A stretch of DNA of 64,000 nucleotides from Burkholderia sp. SRS-W-2-2016 (GCF_001931485.1 NZ_MSDV01000028.1:124001-188000); one strand, 5' to 3'. Counted from the first letter of the stretch, positions 43,509 through 52,798 are shown. Notes: generated by a model from the sequence alone, not told the origin. Numbers and translations: made by a program.

Positions 43509-45683
43509 TTAGTGATGCGCGGGAGCTTGAGCGGAACCGTGAGCCGAACCATCAGCGCCGCACACGACCAGCGCGTCGAGCGCCAGCACGCGGTCCGGAT
43601 AGGCGACCAGCGGGTTCACGTCGATCTCGGTGAGCACGGGGTTCGCGCGCATCTGCTCGCCGATCGCGGCGACCGCGCGCGCCACCGCCTGCACGTCGAC
43701 CGCTGCTGAGCCGCGCACGCCGTGCAGCATCGCGGCGGCCTTCAAACGGCCCAGTTCCACGACGATGTCCTGCTCGGCGAGATCGGCCGGCAGCAGACGC
43801 ACGTCCTTCAGCACTTCGATAAAGATGCCGCCGAGTCCGACCAGCACCACCGGTCCCCAGTCCGCGTCGCGCTTCGCGCCGACCACCAGCTCCAGACCGC
43901 GCGGGCCCATCGCCTCGACCAGCACGCCGTCGAGTTGCAGGTCGGGACGCTGCGCGGCGACGCTGGTATGCAGCTTGTCCCAGCCGGCGCGCAGCGTGGC
44001 CGCATCGGCCAGACCCACCACCACGCCGCCGACGTCGCTCTTGTGCGGCAGCTCGCTCGCCTGCGCCTTCAGCACGACCGGGTAGCCGATCTGTTCGGCA
44101 ATCGTCAGCGCCTGTTCGAGCGACTTCGCAAGATCGCCCGCCGGCACCGGCAGTCCGGCGCGCGCGAGCCAGCCCTTGCCCTGGTATTCCGCGAAGATGC
44201 CGTTGGCCGGCACCGCGCCGGGCAGCGGCAACGCCACCGGCTGATCGGTGCGGGCGCGGCCGGCGCGCGCCAGCGCTTCGCCGTAAGCGGCGACCCGGGC
44301 ACACGCGCGCAGCGCGCGGTCCGGCGAACGGAACAGCGGCACGCCGCTCGCGGCGATCGCCTCGGAGAAGAACTCTTCGAGCGGCTTGTCGTCGCCCATC
44401 ACCGTCAACACCGCCGGCTTGGTTGCGCGCGCCAGCGCCGGCACCAGGTGTTCGGCCTTGTCGCGCTGCGCGATCGCCGGGCCAGCCATGATCGACAGCA
44501 CCAGAGAGCCGATATTCGGATCGGCCAGCACCGTGTCGATCAGCTCGCCGATCAGACCGGGGTTGCGCACGCCGATCGTCGTGTAGTCGATCGGGTTGTC
44601 GGCCACCGCGTAGTCGGGCAACAGTTCGGTGAGCTTAGCGATCGTCGCCTCGCTCAGCGGCGGCAGCGTCAGGCCGATATCGTCGGCGAAGTCGAGCGTG
44701 ATGTTCTTGACCGCGCCCGACGCCGTCATCACCGCGGTGCCGGCCGCCGGCGGGACCGGGAAGCGCGCGAGGATCGTCGTGGTGTCGAACAGTTCGTCGA
44801 GCGAATCGACCACCACCACGCCTTCGCGCGCCAGCAGCACGCTCGCGGTCGCGTGATCGCCGGCCAGCGCGCCGGTATGCGATTGCGCGGCTTCGCGGGC
44901 CCGCGCGCTCTTGCCCGGCATCAGCATCACGATCGGCTTGCCGGCCGCGCGCGCGTCGCGCGCCAGTTGCAGGAACAGTTGCGGACGGCGGATCTGCTCC
45001 GCGTAGATCGCGATCGCGCTGGTCTGCGGATCGGCGATGAACCACGCCAGATAGTCTTCGATGCCGAGGTTCGCTTCGTTGCCGGTCGAGACCGTCGCGG
45101 TCAGCGGCTGGCCGCGGCCCATGAACGCATCGCGCAGATTGGCGGCCATCGCGCCGCTTTGCGCGACCACGCCGACGCCGCGGCGGCCATCGTTCGAATA
45201 CGGCGCGACCGCTTCGAAGGTGACCGGCACGCCGTCCGCGAAATTGGTAAAGCCCATGCAGTTCGGGCCGATCAGCGCGACCCCGCCGGCCGCGGCGACA
45301 CGCGCCAGCTCTTCCTGTTTGACGCGGCCGGCCTCGCCCGCTTCCGCGTAACCGGACGCGAAGATCACCGCAGCGCCGGCGCCCAGCGTGCCGAGCGTGC
45401 GCACCGTGTCGAGCACGCCCGCTTCGGGAATACACAGCACCGCCAGATCGACGCCTTGCGGCAGCGCGTCGGCGCTGCTCACGCATGCGCGGCCGTTGAT
45501 CTCCGTGCTGCTGCGCGACACCAGATGAATCTCGCCCGCATAGCCGAAGCGCTCGAGGTTTTGCAGTACGAAGTTGCCAAACGCGCGCGGATCGGCGGAC
45601 GCACCGACGATCGCAATCGACTTCGGCCTCAGCACGCGCTCGACGGAGCGCACGCCAGCCATCTCGGTAAAGGTCTTGCTCAT
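43509..45683 (-). CDS. ADP-forming acyl-CoA synthetase (acetate-CoA ligase family)
   Basis: Activates a carboxylic acid with CoA and ATP, giving ADP and phosphate, through a phosphohistidine. 724 residues from ATG 45683 (MSKTFTEMAGVRS). Domains in order are an N-terminal CoA-binding fold (PKSIAIVGASADPRAFGN), a succinyl-CoA ligase-like middle (VVAQSGAMAANL) and a C-terminal ATP-grasp (GYPVVLKAQASELPHKSDVG). Alpha and beta parts are fused as in Acd/Acs-type proteins. First gene of the long leftward run, so it probably makes the CoA ester the pathway works on. Divergent from the GntR gene. Confidence 0.93.
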   Translation of the reverse strand: MSKTFTEMAGVRSVERVLRPKSIAIVGASADPRAFGNFVLQNLERFGYAGEIHLVSRSSTEINGRACVSSADALPQGVDLAVLCIPEAGVLDTVRTLGTLGAGAAVIFASGYAEAGEAGRVKQEELARVAAAGGVALIGPNCMGFTNFADGVPVTFEAVAPYSNDGRRGVGVVAQSGAMAANLRDAFMGRGQPLTATVSTGNEANLGIEDYLAWFIADPQTSAIAIYAEQIRRPQLFLQLARDARAAGKPIVMLMPGKSARAREAAQSHTGALAGDHATASVLLAREGVVVVDSLDELFDTTTILARFPVPPAAGTAVMTASGAVKNITLDFADDIGLTLPPLSEATIAKLTELLPDYAVADNPIDYTTIGVRNPGLIGELIDTVLADPNIGSLVLSIMAGPAIAQRDKAEHLVPALARATKPAVLTVMGDDKPLEEFFSEAIAASGVPLFRSPDRALRACARVAAYGEALARAGRARTDQPVALPLPGAVPANGIFAEYQGKGWLARAGLPVPAGDLAKSLEQALTIAEQIGYPVVLKAQASELPHKSDVGGVVVGLADAATLRAGWDKLHTSVAAQRPDLQLDGVLVEAMGPRGLELVVGAKRDADWGPVVLVGLGGIFIEVLKDVRLLPADLAEQDIVVELGRLKAAAMLHGVRGSAAVDVQAVARAVAAIGEQMRANPVLTEIDVNPLVAYPDRVLALDALVVCGADGSAHGSAQAPAHH

Positions 45684-46001
45684 CTTGCCTGACTCGATGG
45701 AGTGGATCGGAAGCCCTGAAGCGATACACCCGTTCCGGGGCACATGCGTTGCATTCTGGCATACACAAATCGGCTTCTCAATACACCAGCCCCCTCAAAA
45801 CCACCCTAGTACTTTCCCCAGGCGAACGCGTTGCGGCGCCAGCAAAACGCGCTAAACCGTTGATCCATATGGACTCAAGGCGACCCACATCAACAAAAAC
45901 CAGTGACCTATTTAGGCTTGAATAAAAACCCTATGTTGCATGCCACCGAATCACATTGGTATATTTTTATCATCCAATCACATACCGGACCGGTCTTCGC
46001 G
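45684..46001. promoter_or_regulatory. Divergent control region between ligase operon and GntR gene
   Basis: A 318-base region, markedly AT-richer than its surroundings, separates the two catabolic arms. It contains TTGATCCATATGGACTCAA at 45860-45878, whose TCCATATGGA core is a perfect palindrome and whose flanks TTGA/TCAA are inverted with one base offset. It also has ATTGGTATA at 45955-45963, close to the GntR start. These are candidate GntR operators. Confidence 0.55.
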
Positions 46002-46745
46002 ATGAAATCTGCAACCGCCCTCCCTGTCACGAGCGCTGCGGCACCGGCCCCCGTGGCCGATGCGCCGGCTCCCGGCCGGGCGAGTCTTGCGAGCGATATC
46101 CGCGCCACGCTGCAGGCCGAGATCGAGCAGGGCAAGTTGGCGCCGGGCGCGCTGATCGACGAGCGCGCGCTCGCGGCGCGCTTCAACGTATCGCGTACGC
46201 CGGTGCGCGAAGCGCTGCAACACCTGGCCGCGCGCGAACTGGTGGTGATCTCGCCGCGCCAGGGGATCACGGTCGCGCGGCTGTCGATCGCCAATGTGCG
46301 CGCGATGCTCGAATACATCGGCGAACTCGAGGCGCTGTGCGCGCGCTTCGCCGCGCGCCGTGCGAGCGACGAACTGCGCGAACAGCTCGACCAATCGCTG
46401 ATGACCTGCCAGCAGGCGGCCGTGGCCGGCGACCCCGAGCAATACGCGCTCGCCAACGCGGCGTTTCACGAACTGATCTACGAAGGCAGCCGCAATCAGT
46501 ATCTGGCCGGACAGATCCGCCTCGCGCGCCGCCGCTCGGAGCGCTACCGGATCGCCGATCTGCGCAGCCGCGGCCAGATCGCGCGCTCGCTGCAGGAGCA
46601 CTTCGAGATCGCCCGCGCGATCCAGAGCGGCGACGAAGCGAAGGCCGCCGCCGCGATGCTGCAGCACGTGCCGGCCGGCACCACCGGCTTTTCCGAATTC
46701 CTCGCGTCGGTGCCGCGCCACTTTTTCGACGTCAGCGCGGACTGA
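46002..46745 (+). CDS. GntR-family regulator, FCD subfamily
   Basis: Transcription factor with an N-terminal winged helix-turn-helix (DERALAARFNVSRTPVREAL) and a C-terminal all-helical FCD ligand domain. Three His (in NAAFHELIY, LQEHFEIA and MLQHVPAG) are likely metal ligands. ATG 46002; a GTG 99 bases upstream is in frame but lies in the AT-rich control region. 247 residues. It sits at the divergence point of the catabolic locus and is probably its ligand-responsive repressor. It is clearly paralogous to the GntR at 54373-55119; even the GFSEFLA segment near the C-terminus is shared. Confidence 0.93.
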   Translation: MKSATALPVTSAAAPAPVADAPAPGRASLASDIRATLQAEIEQGKLAPGALIDERALAARFNVSRTPVREALQHLAARELVVISPRQGITVARLSIANVRAMLEYIGELEALCARFAARRASDELREQLDQSLMTCQQAAVAGDPEQYALANAAFHELIYEGSRNQYLAGQIRLARRRSERYRIADLRSRGQIARSLQEHFEIARAIQSGDEAKAAAAMLQHVPAGTTGFSEFLASVPRHFFDVSAD

Positions 46746-46775
46746 GCCGCGCTCACGCTTTCCCACGGAGAACTC

Positions 46776-47153
46776 ATGCCTGAATCCATCGACGTCCCCG
46801 GTCTCGCGCACAAGGTCCCGATCCCGGTCGGCGCGCGGATGGGCAATCTGCTGTGCTCGTCGGCGCTGGCCGGCAAGGATCCGGCAAGCGGCCAGCTGGC
46901 CGCGACGCCGGCCGAACAGGTCCGGCTCGCGTTCGAGAACCTGCAACGCTTTCTCGCCGCCGGCGGCGCGACGCTCGATCACGTGGTGAAGCTCGCGATC
47001 CACGTGAAGGACGACTCGGTGCGCGAGCACCTCAATTCGCACTGGCTCGCGCTCTGGCCCGACCCCGAGCGCCGGCCGGCGCGTCACGTGACCGTGCAGG
47101 ACCTGCAGCACGGCATGGCGATCCAGCTCGAAACCATCGCGGTGATCGCCTGA
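46776..47153 (+). CDS. RidA/YjgF-family protein
   Basis: 125-residue member of the RidA family, trimeric enamine/imine deaminases or related binding proteins. Landmarks are LLCSSALAGKDPASG near the N-terminus, FENLQRFLAAGGATLDHVVK and RPARHVTVQDLQHGMAIQLE at the C-terminus. RidA-like genes are frequent in aromatic and nitrogen-compound clusters, where they hydrolyse reactive imines or act as tautomerases. It lies 30 bases after the GntR gene and starts the rightward catabolic arm. Confidence 0.9.
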   Translation: MPESIDVPGLAHKVPIPVGARMGNLLCSSALAGKDPASGQLAATPAEQVRLAFENLQRFLAAGGATLDHVVKLAIHVKDDSVREHLNSHWLALWPDPERRPARHVTVQDLQHGMAIQLETIAVIA

Positions 47154-47208
47154 GCACCGCCCCCCGTAGTTCTACTGAACACCTCGAAACGAAAGCAAAG
47201 GCTCAATC

Positions 47209-48210
47209 ATGATCATCGACTCCCACGCCCACGTCGTCATGCCCCCGCAGAGCTTCCGCTATATGGCGGAACTCGTCGGCGGCCGCGCCAATCCGTCGAC
47301 CACGCCGAACATTCCGGACGAAGCGGTCCGTAAGCAGGCCGAAGAACTGGTGCGCAGCATGGATTCGGTCGGCACCGACGTGCAGTTCATCTCGCCGCGC
47401 CCGTATCTGCAAATGCACTCGGTCAAGCCGGCCCGCGTGACCGAGTTGTGGACGCGCCACTGCAACGACCTGATCAAACGTTTCGTCGATATGTTCCCGG
47501 ACCGCTTCCGCGGCGTCGCCGGCCTGCCGCAATTCATGAACGAGTCGCCGGCCGAGAAGTGCGTCGCCGAACTGAAGCGCTGCGTGAACGAACTGGGCTT
47601 CGTCGGCACGCTGCTGAACCCGGACCCGACCGAAGGCGATGGCCCGGCGCCGGCCGGCCTCGGCGATCCGTTCTGGTATCCGCTGTATGAAGCGATGACC
47701 GAACTCGACGTGCCCGCGCTGATTCACTCGGCCGGCAGCTGCAATCCGCGCGAGTCGTACACGCTGAAGTTCATCAACGAAGAGAACATCGCGGTGATTT
47801 CGCTGCTGCAATCGCAGGTGTTCGAGAAATTCCCGGGTCTGAAGATCATCGTCGCGCACGGCGGCGGCGCGATTCCGTATCAGATGGGCCGCTTCCGTTC
47901 ATGGGCGGTGCGCCGCAACGACGCGCAAACGTTCGACGAACAGCTGAAAAAGCTCTACTTCGACACCTGCAACTACTCGAAGGATTCGATCGAACTGCTG
48001 CTGAAAGTGGCCGGCACCGACAACGTGATGTTCGGCACCGAGAAGCCCGGCACCGGCAGCGCGCGCGATCCGATCTCGGGCCGCGACTACGACGACATGA
48101 AGCCGGTGATCGAAAGCATCGAATGGTTGAGCGAAGAACAGCGCAAGAACATCTTCGAATGCAACTGCACGCGCGTCTATACGCGTGCGTTCCGCAACTA
48201 CAAGGCGTGA
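47209..48210 (+). CDS. Amidohydrolase-superfamily enzyme, 4-oxalomesaconate hydratase (LigJ)-like
   Basis: 333-residue metal enzyme of the ACMSD/LigJ branch. It starts IIDSHAHVV with the HxH metal site; ELKRCVNELGFVGTLLNPDP, FWYPLYEAMTELDVPALIH and VAHGGGAIPYQMGRF closely follow what I recall of LigJ, which hydrates 4-oxalomesaconate to 4-carboxy-4-hydroxy-2-oxoadipate in protocatechuate 4,5-cleavage. A later LYFDTCNYSKDSIELLLK and FGTEKPGTG complete the barrel. With a LigB-type dioxygenase and RraA-type aldolases on the other arm it makes up most of such a route. A decarboxylase of the same superfamily is the main alternative. Confidence 0.85.
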   Translation: MIIDSHAHVVMPPQSFRYMAELVGGRANPSTTPNIPDEAVRKQAEELVRSMDSVGTDVQFISPRPYLQMHSVKPARVTELWTRHCNDLIKRFVDMFPDRFRGVAGLPQFMNESPAEKCVAELKRCVNELGFVGTLLNPDPTEGDGPAPAGLGDPFWYPLYEAMTELDVPALIHSAGSCNPRESYTLKFINEENIAVISLLQSQVFEKFPGLKIIVAHGGGAIPYQMGRFRSWAVRRNDAQTFDEQLKKLYFDTCNYSKDSIELLLKVAGTDNVMFGTEKPGTGSARDPISGRDYDDMKPVIESIEWLSEEQRKNIFECNCTRVYTRAFRNYKA

Positions 48211-48242
48211 CGCGCTAGCGCGCCGCGTAAGGAGAACTGGCC

Positions 48243-49484
48243 ATGGCAATGAGCCGCGAAGACAACGAACTGCTCACCCGCGTCGAGAACGGCGCGCCGA
48301 TGGGCGAGATGATTCGTCAGCATTACTGGATTCCGGCCGTGCCGTCGGCCAGGCTCGAAGCGGACGGCGCGCCGGTGCTGGTGCGTCTGCTCGGCACCAA
48401 CTACGTCGCGTTTCGCGCGACCGACGGTCACGTCGGGCTCGTCGACGAACTGTGTCCGCATCGCCGCACGTCGCTGATGATGGCGCGTAACGAGCACAAC
48501 GGCCTGCGCTGCATCTTCCACGGCTGGAAGGTCGATGCGACCGGCGCGGTGATCGAGGCGCCCAATCAGGTCGGCGATCAGGCGCAGTTCTGCAAGCGCG
48601 TGAAAACCGGCCAGTATCGCGTGGAAGAACGCGGCGGCGTGGTGTGGGTGTGGCTCGGCAAGGGCGAGAGCGCGCCGCGTTTTCCGGCGCTGCCGTTCAT
48701 GGACCTGCCGCCCGAACATCGTTCGGTGACCAGCGTCGAGGTGCCGACCAACTGGGTGCAGGCGGTCGAGGCGTCGATGGATTCGTCGCACGTCGGCGTG
48801 CTGCACGAGTCGACCACGCAGATCACCGCGGGCGGCGGCAACGAACGGATGCTGATGAGCAAGGCGCTCGCGCCGCGCTTCGAATTCGAGGACCGGCCGT
48901 ACGGCTACCGTTATGCGGCGCTGCGCGACACGCCGGACGGCAAGGTCTACGCGCGCGTGAACAACTTCGTGATGCCGTGGTACGGGATCATCTGCCCGCC
49001 CGACGCGAAAGGTCCAACCACGGTGTTTCTGTCGACCCCGGTCGATGACGTCACGCACCGCGCGTGGTTCATCCAGTACAACCCGCACCGGCCGCTCGGC
49101 ATGACGATCATGTCGGCCACACCGGACGTGTGGAATTTCCCGCCGCTGCCGCCCGGTCCGCGCGAACAGAGCTTCGGCCAGAACCGCGATCTGATGAAGC
49201 GCGGTCACGCGACCGGCTTTTACCAGCATCTGGGCACCGAAGACTTCGCGATGTTCCTGGGCCAGGGGCCGATCTACGACCGCACCCAGGAGCAACTGTG
49301 TTCGGCCGACGGCGCGGTGCTGCGGGTGCGCGCGCAACTGCTGAAAGCGGCGCGCGAATTCATCGCCGGCAAAACGCCGACGCTCGCCGACAGCCCCGAA
49401 CTCGATTACACCCAGGCGGTGTCGGTCGGCGGCGTGGTGGACGCCGGCACCGACTGGCGCGTGCTGACGCGCACCGACGGCTAA
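48243..49484 (+). CDS. Rieske non-heme iron oxygenase (phthalate-dioxygenase type)
   Basis: Terminal oxygenase that hydroxylates or O-demethylates an aromatic substrate with electrons from a reductase. 413 residues. The Rieske [2Fe-2S] site is Cys71-x-His73 and Cys90-x2-His93 (spacing 16). The mononuclear iron site lies around NWVQAVEASMDSSHVGVLHE, with two His and an upstream Asp, then the C-terminal carboxylate. Length and the long catalytic domain are of the phthalate 4,5-dioxygenase/vanillate demethylase group. The next gene encodes its class IA-type reductase. GGAG precedes the ATG. Substrate unknown, probably a carboxylated or methoxylated aromatic acid. Confidence 0.94.
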   Translation: MAMSREDNELLTRVENGAPMGEMIRQHYWIPAVPSARLEADGAPVLVRLLGTNYVAFRATDGHVGLVDELCPHRRTSLMMARNEHNGLRCIFHGWKVDATGAVIEAPNQVGDQAQFCKRVKTGQYRVEERGGVVWVWLGKGESAPRFPALPFMDLPPEHRSVTSVEVPTNWVQAVEASMDSSHVGVLHESTTQITAGGGNERMLMSKALAPRFEFEDRPYGYRYAALRDTPDGKVYARVNNFVMPWYGIICPPDAKGPTTVFLSTPVDDVTHRAWFIQYNPHRPLGMTIMSATPDVWNFPPLPPGPREQSFGQNRDLMKRGHATGFYQHLGTEDFAMFLGQGPIYDRTQEQLCSADGAVLRVRAQLLKAAREFIAGKTPTLADSPELDYTQAVSVGGVVDAGTDWRVLTRTDG

Positions 49485-49503
49485 GTCTCACGGAACGACT
49501 CCG

Positions 49504-50487
49504 ATGCTCGCTGCTACTCTCGAACTGCGCGTTGTATCCGTCGACGCGCCGACCTCGCTGATCAAGTCCTTCACGCTCGAAGCCGCGGACGGCGCGCCGC
49601 TGCCCGGCTACGCGCCCGGCGCGCATCTGCAGGTCGAAATCCCCGGCGGCGACGGCGCCGCGCCGCAGTGGCGCTCGTACTCGCTGATCAACCTCGAACC
49701 GGGTCTCGATACACGCGCCGGCGTGCGCGCGTATCGGCTCGGCGTGCGCCGCGAGGACGACGGCCGCGGCGGTTCGCGGCATATGCATACGCTGCGGGCC
49801 GGCGACACGCTGACCGTGCGCGCGCCGCTCAATCACTTTCCGCTCGGCGCGCCGCCGGCGGTGCTGCTGATCGCCGGCGGAATCGGCATCACGCCGATGG
49901 CCGCGATGGCGGCCCAGCTGCACGCGCAGCAGCGTGACTACACGCTGCATTTCAGCGGCCGCACGCGCGACGCGCTGCCGTTCGTCGACGAGTTGCGCGC
50001 GTTCGCCGGCGAGCGCCTCGTGCTGCACGCGGACGACGATCCCACGAGCCGCCTGTCGGTCGACGCGCTGCTCGCCGGCTGCGAACTCAATCAGCCGATC
50101 TACGTGTGCGGGCCCGCCGGCATGATCGACGCGGTGCTGGGCGCGGCCCGCACACGCGGCTGGCACGACTGCGATCTGCACTACGAACTGTTCACCGAAG
50201 TCGCCCCGCTGGCAGGCGATCAGCCGTTCGAAGTCGAGCTGAAATCATCGGGCAAGGTGCTGACGGTCGCGGCCGACAAATCGCTGCTCGACACGCTGCT
50301 CGAACACGGCACCGACGTGATGTACGACTGCCGCGCCGGCTATTGCGGACTGTGCTCGACCGCCGTCTGCGCGGGCGAGATCGATCATCGGGATACCTAT
50401 CTTTCGGATGCCGACAAGGCGGCCGGCAAAACGATGCAGGTGTGCGTATCGCGCTGCCGCGGCGCACGGCTGGTGCTCGATCTATAG
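49504..50487 (+). CDS. Phthalate-dioxygenase-reductase/VanB-type ferredoxin reductase
   Basis: Electron-transfer partner of the Rieske oxygenase, 327 residues. Order is an N-terminal flavin-binding barrel (APGAHLQVEIPGGDG, WRSYSLIN), an NAD-binding domain (LLIAGGIGITPMAAM, YVCGPAGMIDAVL) and a C-terminal plant-type [2Fe-2S] ferredoxin domain with the C-x4-C-x2-C motif in YDCRAGYCGLCSTAVC. This order defines the PDR family using FMN. It is encoded 19 bases after the oxygenase. Confidence 0.95.
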   Translation: MLAATLELRVVSVDAPTSLIKSFTLEAADGAPLPGYAPGAHLQVEIPGGDGAAPQWRSYSLINLEPGLDTRAGVRAYRLGVRREDDGRGGSRHMHTLRAGDTLTVRAPLNHFPLGAPPAVLLIAGGIGITPMAAMAAQLHAQQRDYTLHFSGRTRDALPFVDELRAFAGERLVLHADDDPTSRLSVDALLAGCELNQPIYVCGPAGMIDAVLGAARTRGWHDCDLHYELFTEVAPLAGDQPFEVELKSSGKVLTVAADKSLLDTLLEHGTDVMYDCRAGYCGLCSTAVCAGEIDHRDTYLSDADKAAGKTMQVCVSRCRGARLVLDL

Positions 50488-50489
50488 CG

Positions 50490-50537
50490 CGATCCATTGC
50501 TCGGTCCATTGCTCGATCCATTGCTCGATCCATAAGC
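50490..50537. repeat. 12-bp tandem repeat after the reductase gene
   Basis: Three full and one partial unit of CGRTCCATTGCT follow the stop codon in a 107-base spacer before the enoyl-CoA hydratase. Unit changes are small (one A/G variant, and a divergent fourth copy). Confidence 0.75.
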
Positions 50538-50594
50538 GCGCGGCCCGGCGCAACTGAACACTTTCACAAGACCCAAATTCCAACGGAGCGCCGT

Positions 50595-51377
50595 ATGAGC
50601 GAAAACCTGGTTACCTATGAACTCGACGGCGCGGTCGCGCTGATCGGGCTGAATCGTCCCGACAAGCGCAACGCGATCAATGAAGAAGTGATCGCGCAGC
50701 TGCGCGACGCGGTCAATCGCGCCGGCGACGAAGCGATGTGCGCGGTGTTGTTCGGCCACGGCGGCAACTTCTCGGCCGGCCTCGATCTGCGCGAGGCGCT
50801 GGCGCGTGCGAGCGGCCAGAGCGCGCCGCCGAAAAAGCGCCGCCGTCACTCGTGGCACGAGGTGTTCGACATCATCGCGCGCGGGCCGATTCCGTTCGTC
50901 GCCGCGCTGCATGGCGCGGTGGTCGGCGGCGGTCTCGAACTGGCGACCGCCGCGCACGTGCGGGTCGGCGATCAGACCTGCTTCTTCGGCTTGCCCGAAG
51001 GGCAGCGCGGGATTTTCGTCGGCGGCGGCGGCACCGTGCGGATCCAGCGCGTGGTCGGCTACACGATGATGGCCGACATGATGCTGACCGGCCGCCTGCT
51101 CACCGCCGAGGAAGGTCAGCGCGAACACATCATCACGTACCTGACCGAACCGGGCGGCGCACTCGCGAAAGCGCGCGAACTCGCCGCGAAGATCGCGCAG
51201 AACGTGCCCGACACCAACTGGCGCATCACCAACCTGCTGCCGCGCGTGAACGATCTGTCGCACGAGGACGGTCTGTTCCTCGAGTACATGAGCTCGAACA
51301 TGATGCGCTCCCCCGAAACCGCCGCGCGTCTGCAGAATTTCGTGGACGGCAACGCCAAGCTCGTCAAGCCGGAGTAA
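50595..51377 (+). CDS. Enoyl-CoA hydratase/isomerase family protein
   Basis: 260-residue crotonase-fold enzyme. ATG 50595 lies after a CAACGGAG Shine-Dalgarno; longer in-frame forms overlap the repeat and reductase. Oxyanion-hole segments are GGNFSAGLDLREAL and AVVGGGLELATAAHVRVG. The catalytic region reads FGLPEGQRGIFVGGGGT, which keeps the Glu that is lost in the other crotonase of this locus. There is a Lys/Arg-rich insertion (PPKKRRRHSWHE) after the first motif. Encoded eight bases before the 3-hydroxyacyl-CoA dehydrogenase; together they would run hydration and oxidation of an enoyl-CoA. Confidence 0.92.
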   Translation: MSENLVTYELDGAVALIGLNRPDKRNAINEEVIAQLRDAVNRAGDEAMCAVLFGHGGNFSAGLDLREALARASGQSAPPKKRRRHSWHEVFDIIARGPIPFVAALHGAVVGGGLELATAAHVRVGDQTCFFGLPEGQRGIFVGGGGTVRIQRVVGYTMMADMMLTGRLLTAEEGQREHIITYLTEPGGALAKARELAAKIAQNVPDTNWRITNLLPRVNDLSHEDGLFLEYMSSNMMRSPETAARLQNFVDGNAKLVKPE

Positions 51378-51384
51378 TCGACGC

Positions 51385-52722
51385 ATGAACGCCCCCGCAG
51401 AACTGAACCCGCAGCACGCCGCCGCGCTCGCGCACGTGAAGGCCGCCGAACAGGCCGCCGCCCGCATTCCGGTGGCGCCCGGCGTGCAGCCGCGCAACAT
51501 CGAACGGGCCGCCGTGATCGGCGCCGGCACGATGGGCGGCGGGATCGCGATGGCGCTCGTCGCCGCCGGCATCCCGGTCACGCTGATCGATGCCGACGAA
51601 GCCGGCCTGCAACGCGGCCTCGCGCGCATCCGCGACAACTACGAGCAAAGCATCAAGCGCGGCAAGCTCGATCCGGCCACGCGCGATCAGCGGCTCGCGC
51701 TGATCGCCGGCTCGACCGCGCTCGCCGATGTCGCAACCGCCGATATCGTGATCGAAGCGGTATTCGAGGATCTCAGCCTCAAACAGCGGATTTTCCGCGA
51801 GCTGGACCAGTACGCGAAAGCCGGCGCGATTCTCGCGACCAACACGTCGGGTCTCGACATCAATGAGATCGCCGCGGTCACGCGGCGCCCGCACGATGTG
51901 GTCGGCGCCCACTTCTTCAGCCCCGCGCACGTGATGCGTCTGCTCGAAGTGGTGCGCGCCGACCAGACTTCGGACGACGCGGTGATCACGCTGATGGAGT
52001 TGGGCCGGCGAATGGGCAAGGTTTCGGTGTATTCGCTCGTTTATCCGGGCTTTATCGGCAACGCGCTGTTTCGCAACTACAACCGCGAAGCGCATTTCCT
52101 TGTCGAGGACGGCGCGCTGCCGCACGAGGTGGATGCCGCGCTGAAGGACTTCGGCTACGCGATGGGGATCTTCGCGGTGCACGACATGGCCGGCAACGAC
52201 GTCGGCTATCAGACCCGCAAGGCGCAGATGGCGACGCGGCCGACCGACCGGCGCTGGAACGATCTGATCATGAAGCTCGTGGAGATGGGCCGGCTCGGCC
52301 AGAAAAGCGGCAAAGGCTGGTATCGCTATGAAGCCGGCGACCGCAGTCCGCATCGCGACCCCGAAGTCGAGCAGTACATCGTCGACGAGTCGGCGCGCAT
52401 GGGTATTACGCGCCGCGCGATCTCACGCGAGGAGATCATCAAACGCTGCGTGTATGGGATGATCAACGAAGGCGCGAAACTGCTCGAACAACGCATCGCA
52501 CTGCGCGCGAGCGATATCGACGTCGTCTATGTGACCGGCTACGGCTTTCCGGCCAAACGCGGCGGCCCGATGTATTACGCCGATCAGATCGGGCTCGACA
52601 ACGTGTACCGGGATATCGCGCGTTTTTACCAGGAGGACGGCTACTGGTGGAAGCCGGCGCCGCTGCTCGAACGGCTCGCACGCGAAGGAAAGAAGTTCGC
52701 CGATCTGCAAACGCTTGCTTGA
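51385..52722 (+). CDS. 3-Hydroxyacyl-CoA dehydrogenase
   Basis: NAD-dependent oxidation of a 3-hydroxyacyl-CoA to the 3-ketoacyl-CoA. 445 residues. An approximately 45-residue N-terminal segment precedes the Rossmann fold (RAAVIGAGTMGGGIAMAL); the catalytic His is in HFFSPAHVMRLLEVV, and the C-terminal duplicated helical domain ends with a FadB-like GFPAKRGGPMYYAD. The size and order match the dehydrogenase half of FadB/FadJ without the hydratase half, which is encoded as the separate upstream gene. Last gene of the rightward arm, followed by a strong terminator. Confidence 0.94.
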   Translation: MNAPAELNPQHAAALAHVKAAEQAAARIPVAPGVQPRNIERAAVIGAGTMGGGIAMALVAAGIPVTLIDADEAGLQRGLARIRDNYEQSIKRGKLDPATRDQRLALIAGSTALADVATADIVIEAVFEDLSLKQRIFRELDQYAKAGAILATNTSGLDINEIAAVTRRPHDVVGAHFFSPAHVMRLLEVVRADQTSDDAVITLMELGRRMGKVSVYSLVYPGFIGNALFRNYNREAHFLVEDGALPHEVDAALKDFGYAMGIFAVHDMAGNDVGYQTRKAQMATRPTDRRWNDLIMKLVEMGRLGQKSGKGWYRYEAGDRSPHRDPEVEQYIVDESARMGITRRAISREEIIKRCVYGMINEGAKLLEQRIALRASDIDVVYVTGYGFPAKRGGPMYYADQIGLDNVYRDIARFYQEDGYWWKPAPLLERLAREGKKFADLQTLA

Positions 52723-52761
52723 GTTGAAGGCGTGGAAGCGGGCTCCCAGCGCTTCCGTTGG

Positions 52762-52794
52762 CCGGCGCGGCTCGATGGCCGCGCCGGTTTTTTT
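52762..52794 (+). terminator. Strong intrinsic terminator ending the rightward catabolic arm
   Basis: A 10-bp perfect inverted repeat (52762-52771 with 52778-52787) and a six-base loop are followed by a run of seven T. It lies about 40 bases after the 3-hydroxyacyl-CoA dehydrogenase stop and just before the convergent oxidoreductase. Confidence 0.93.
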
Positions 52795-52798
52795 CCGC

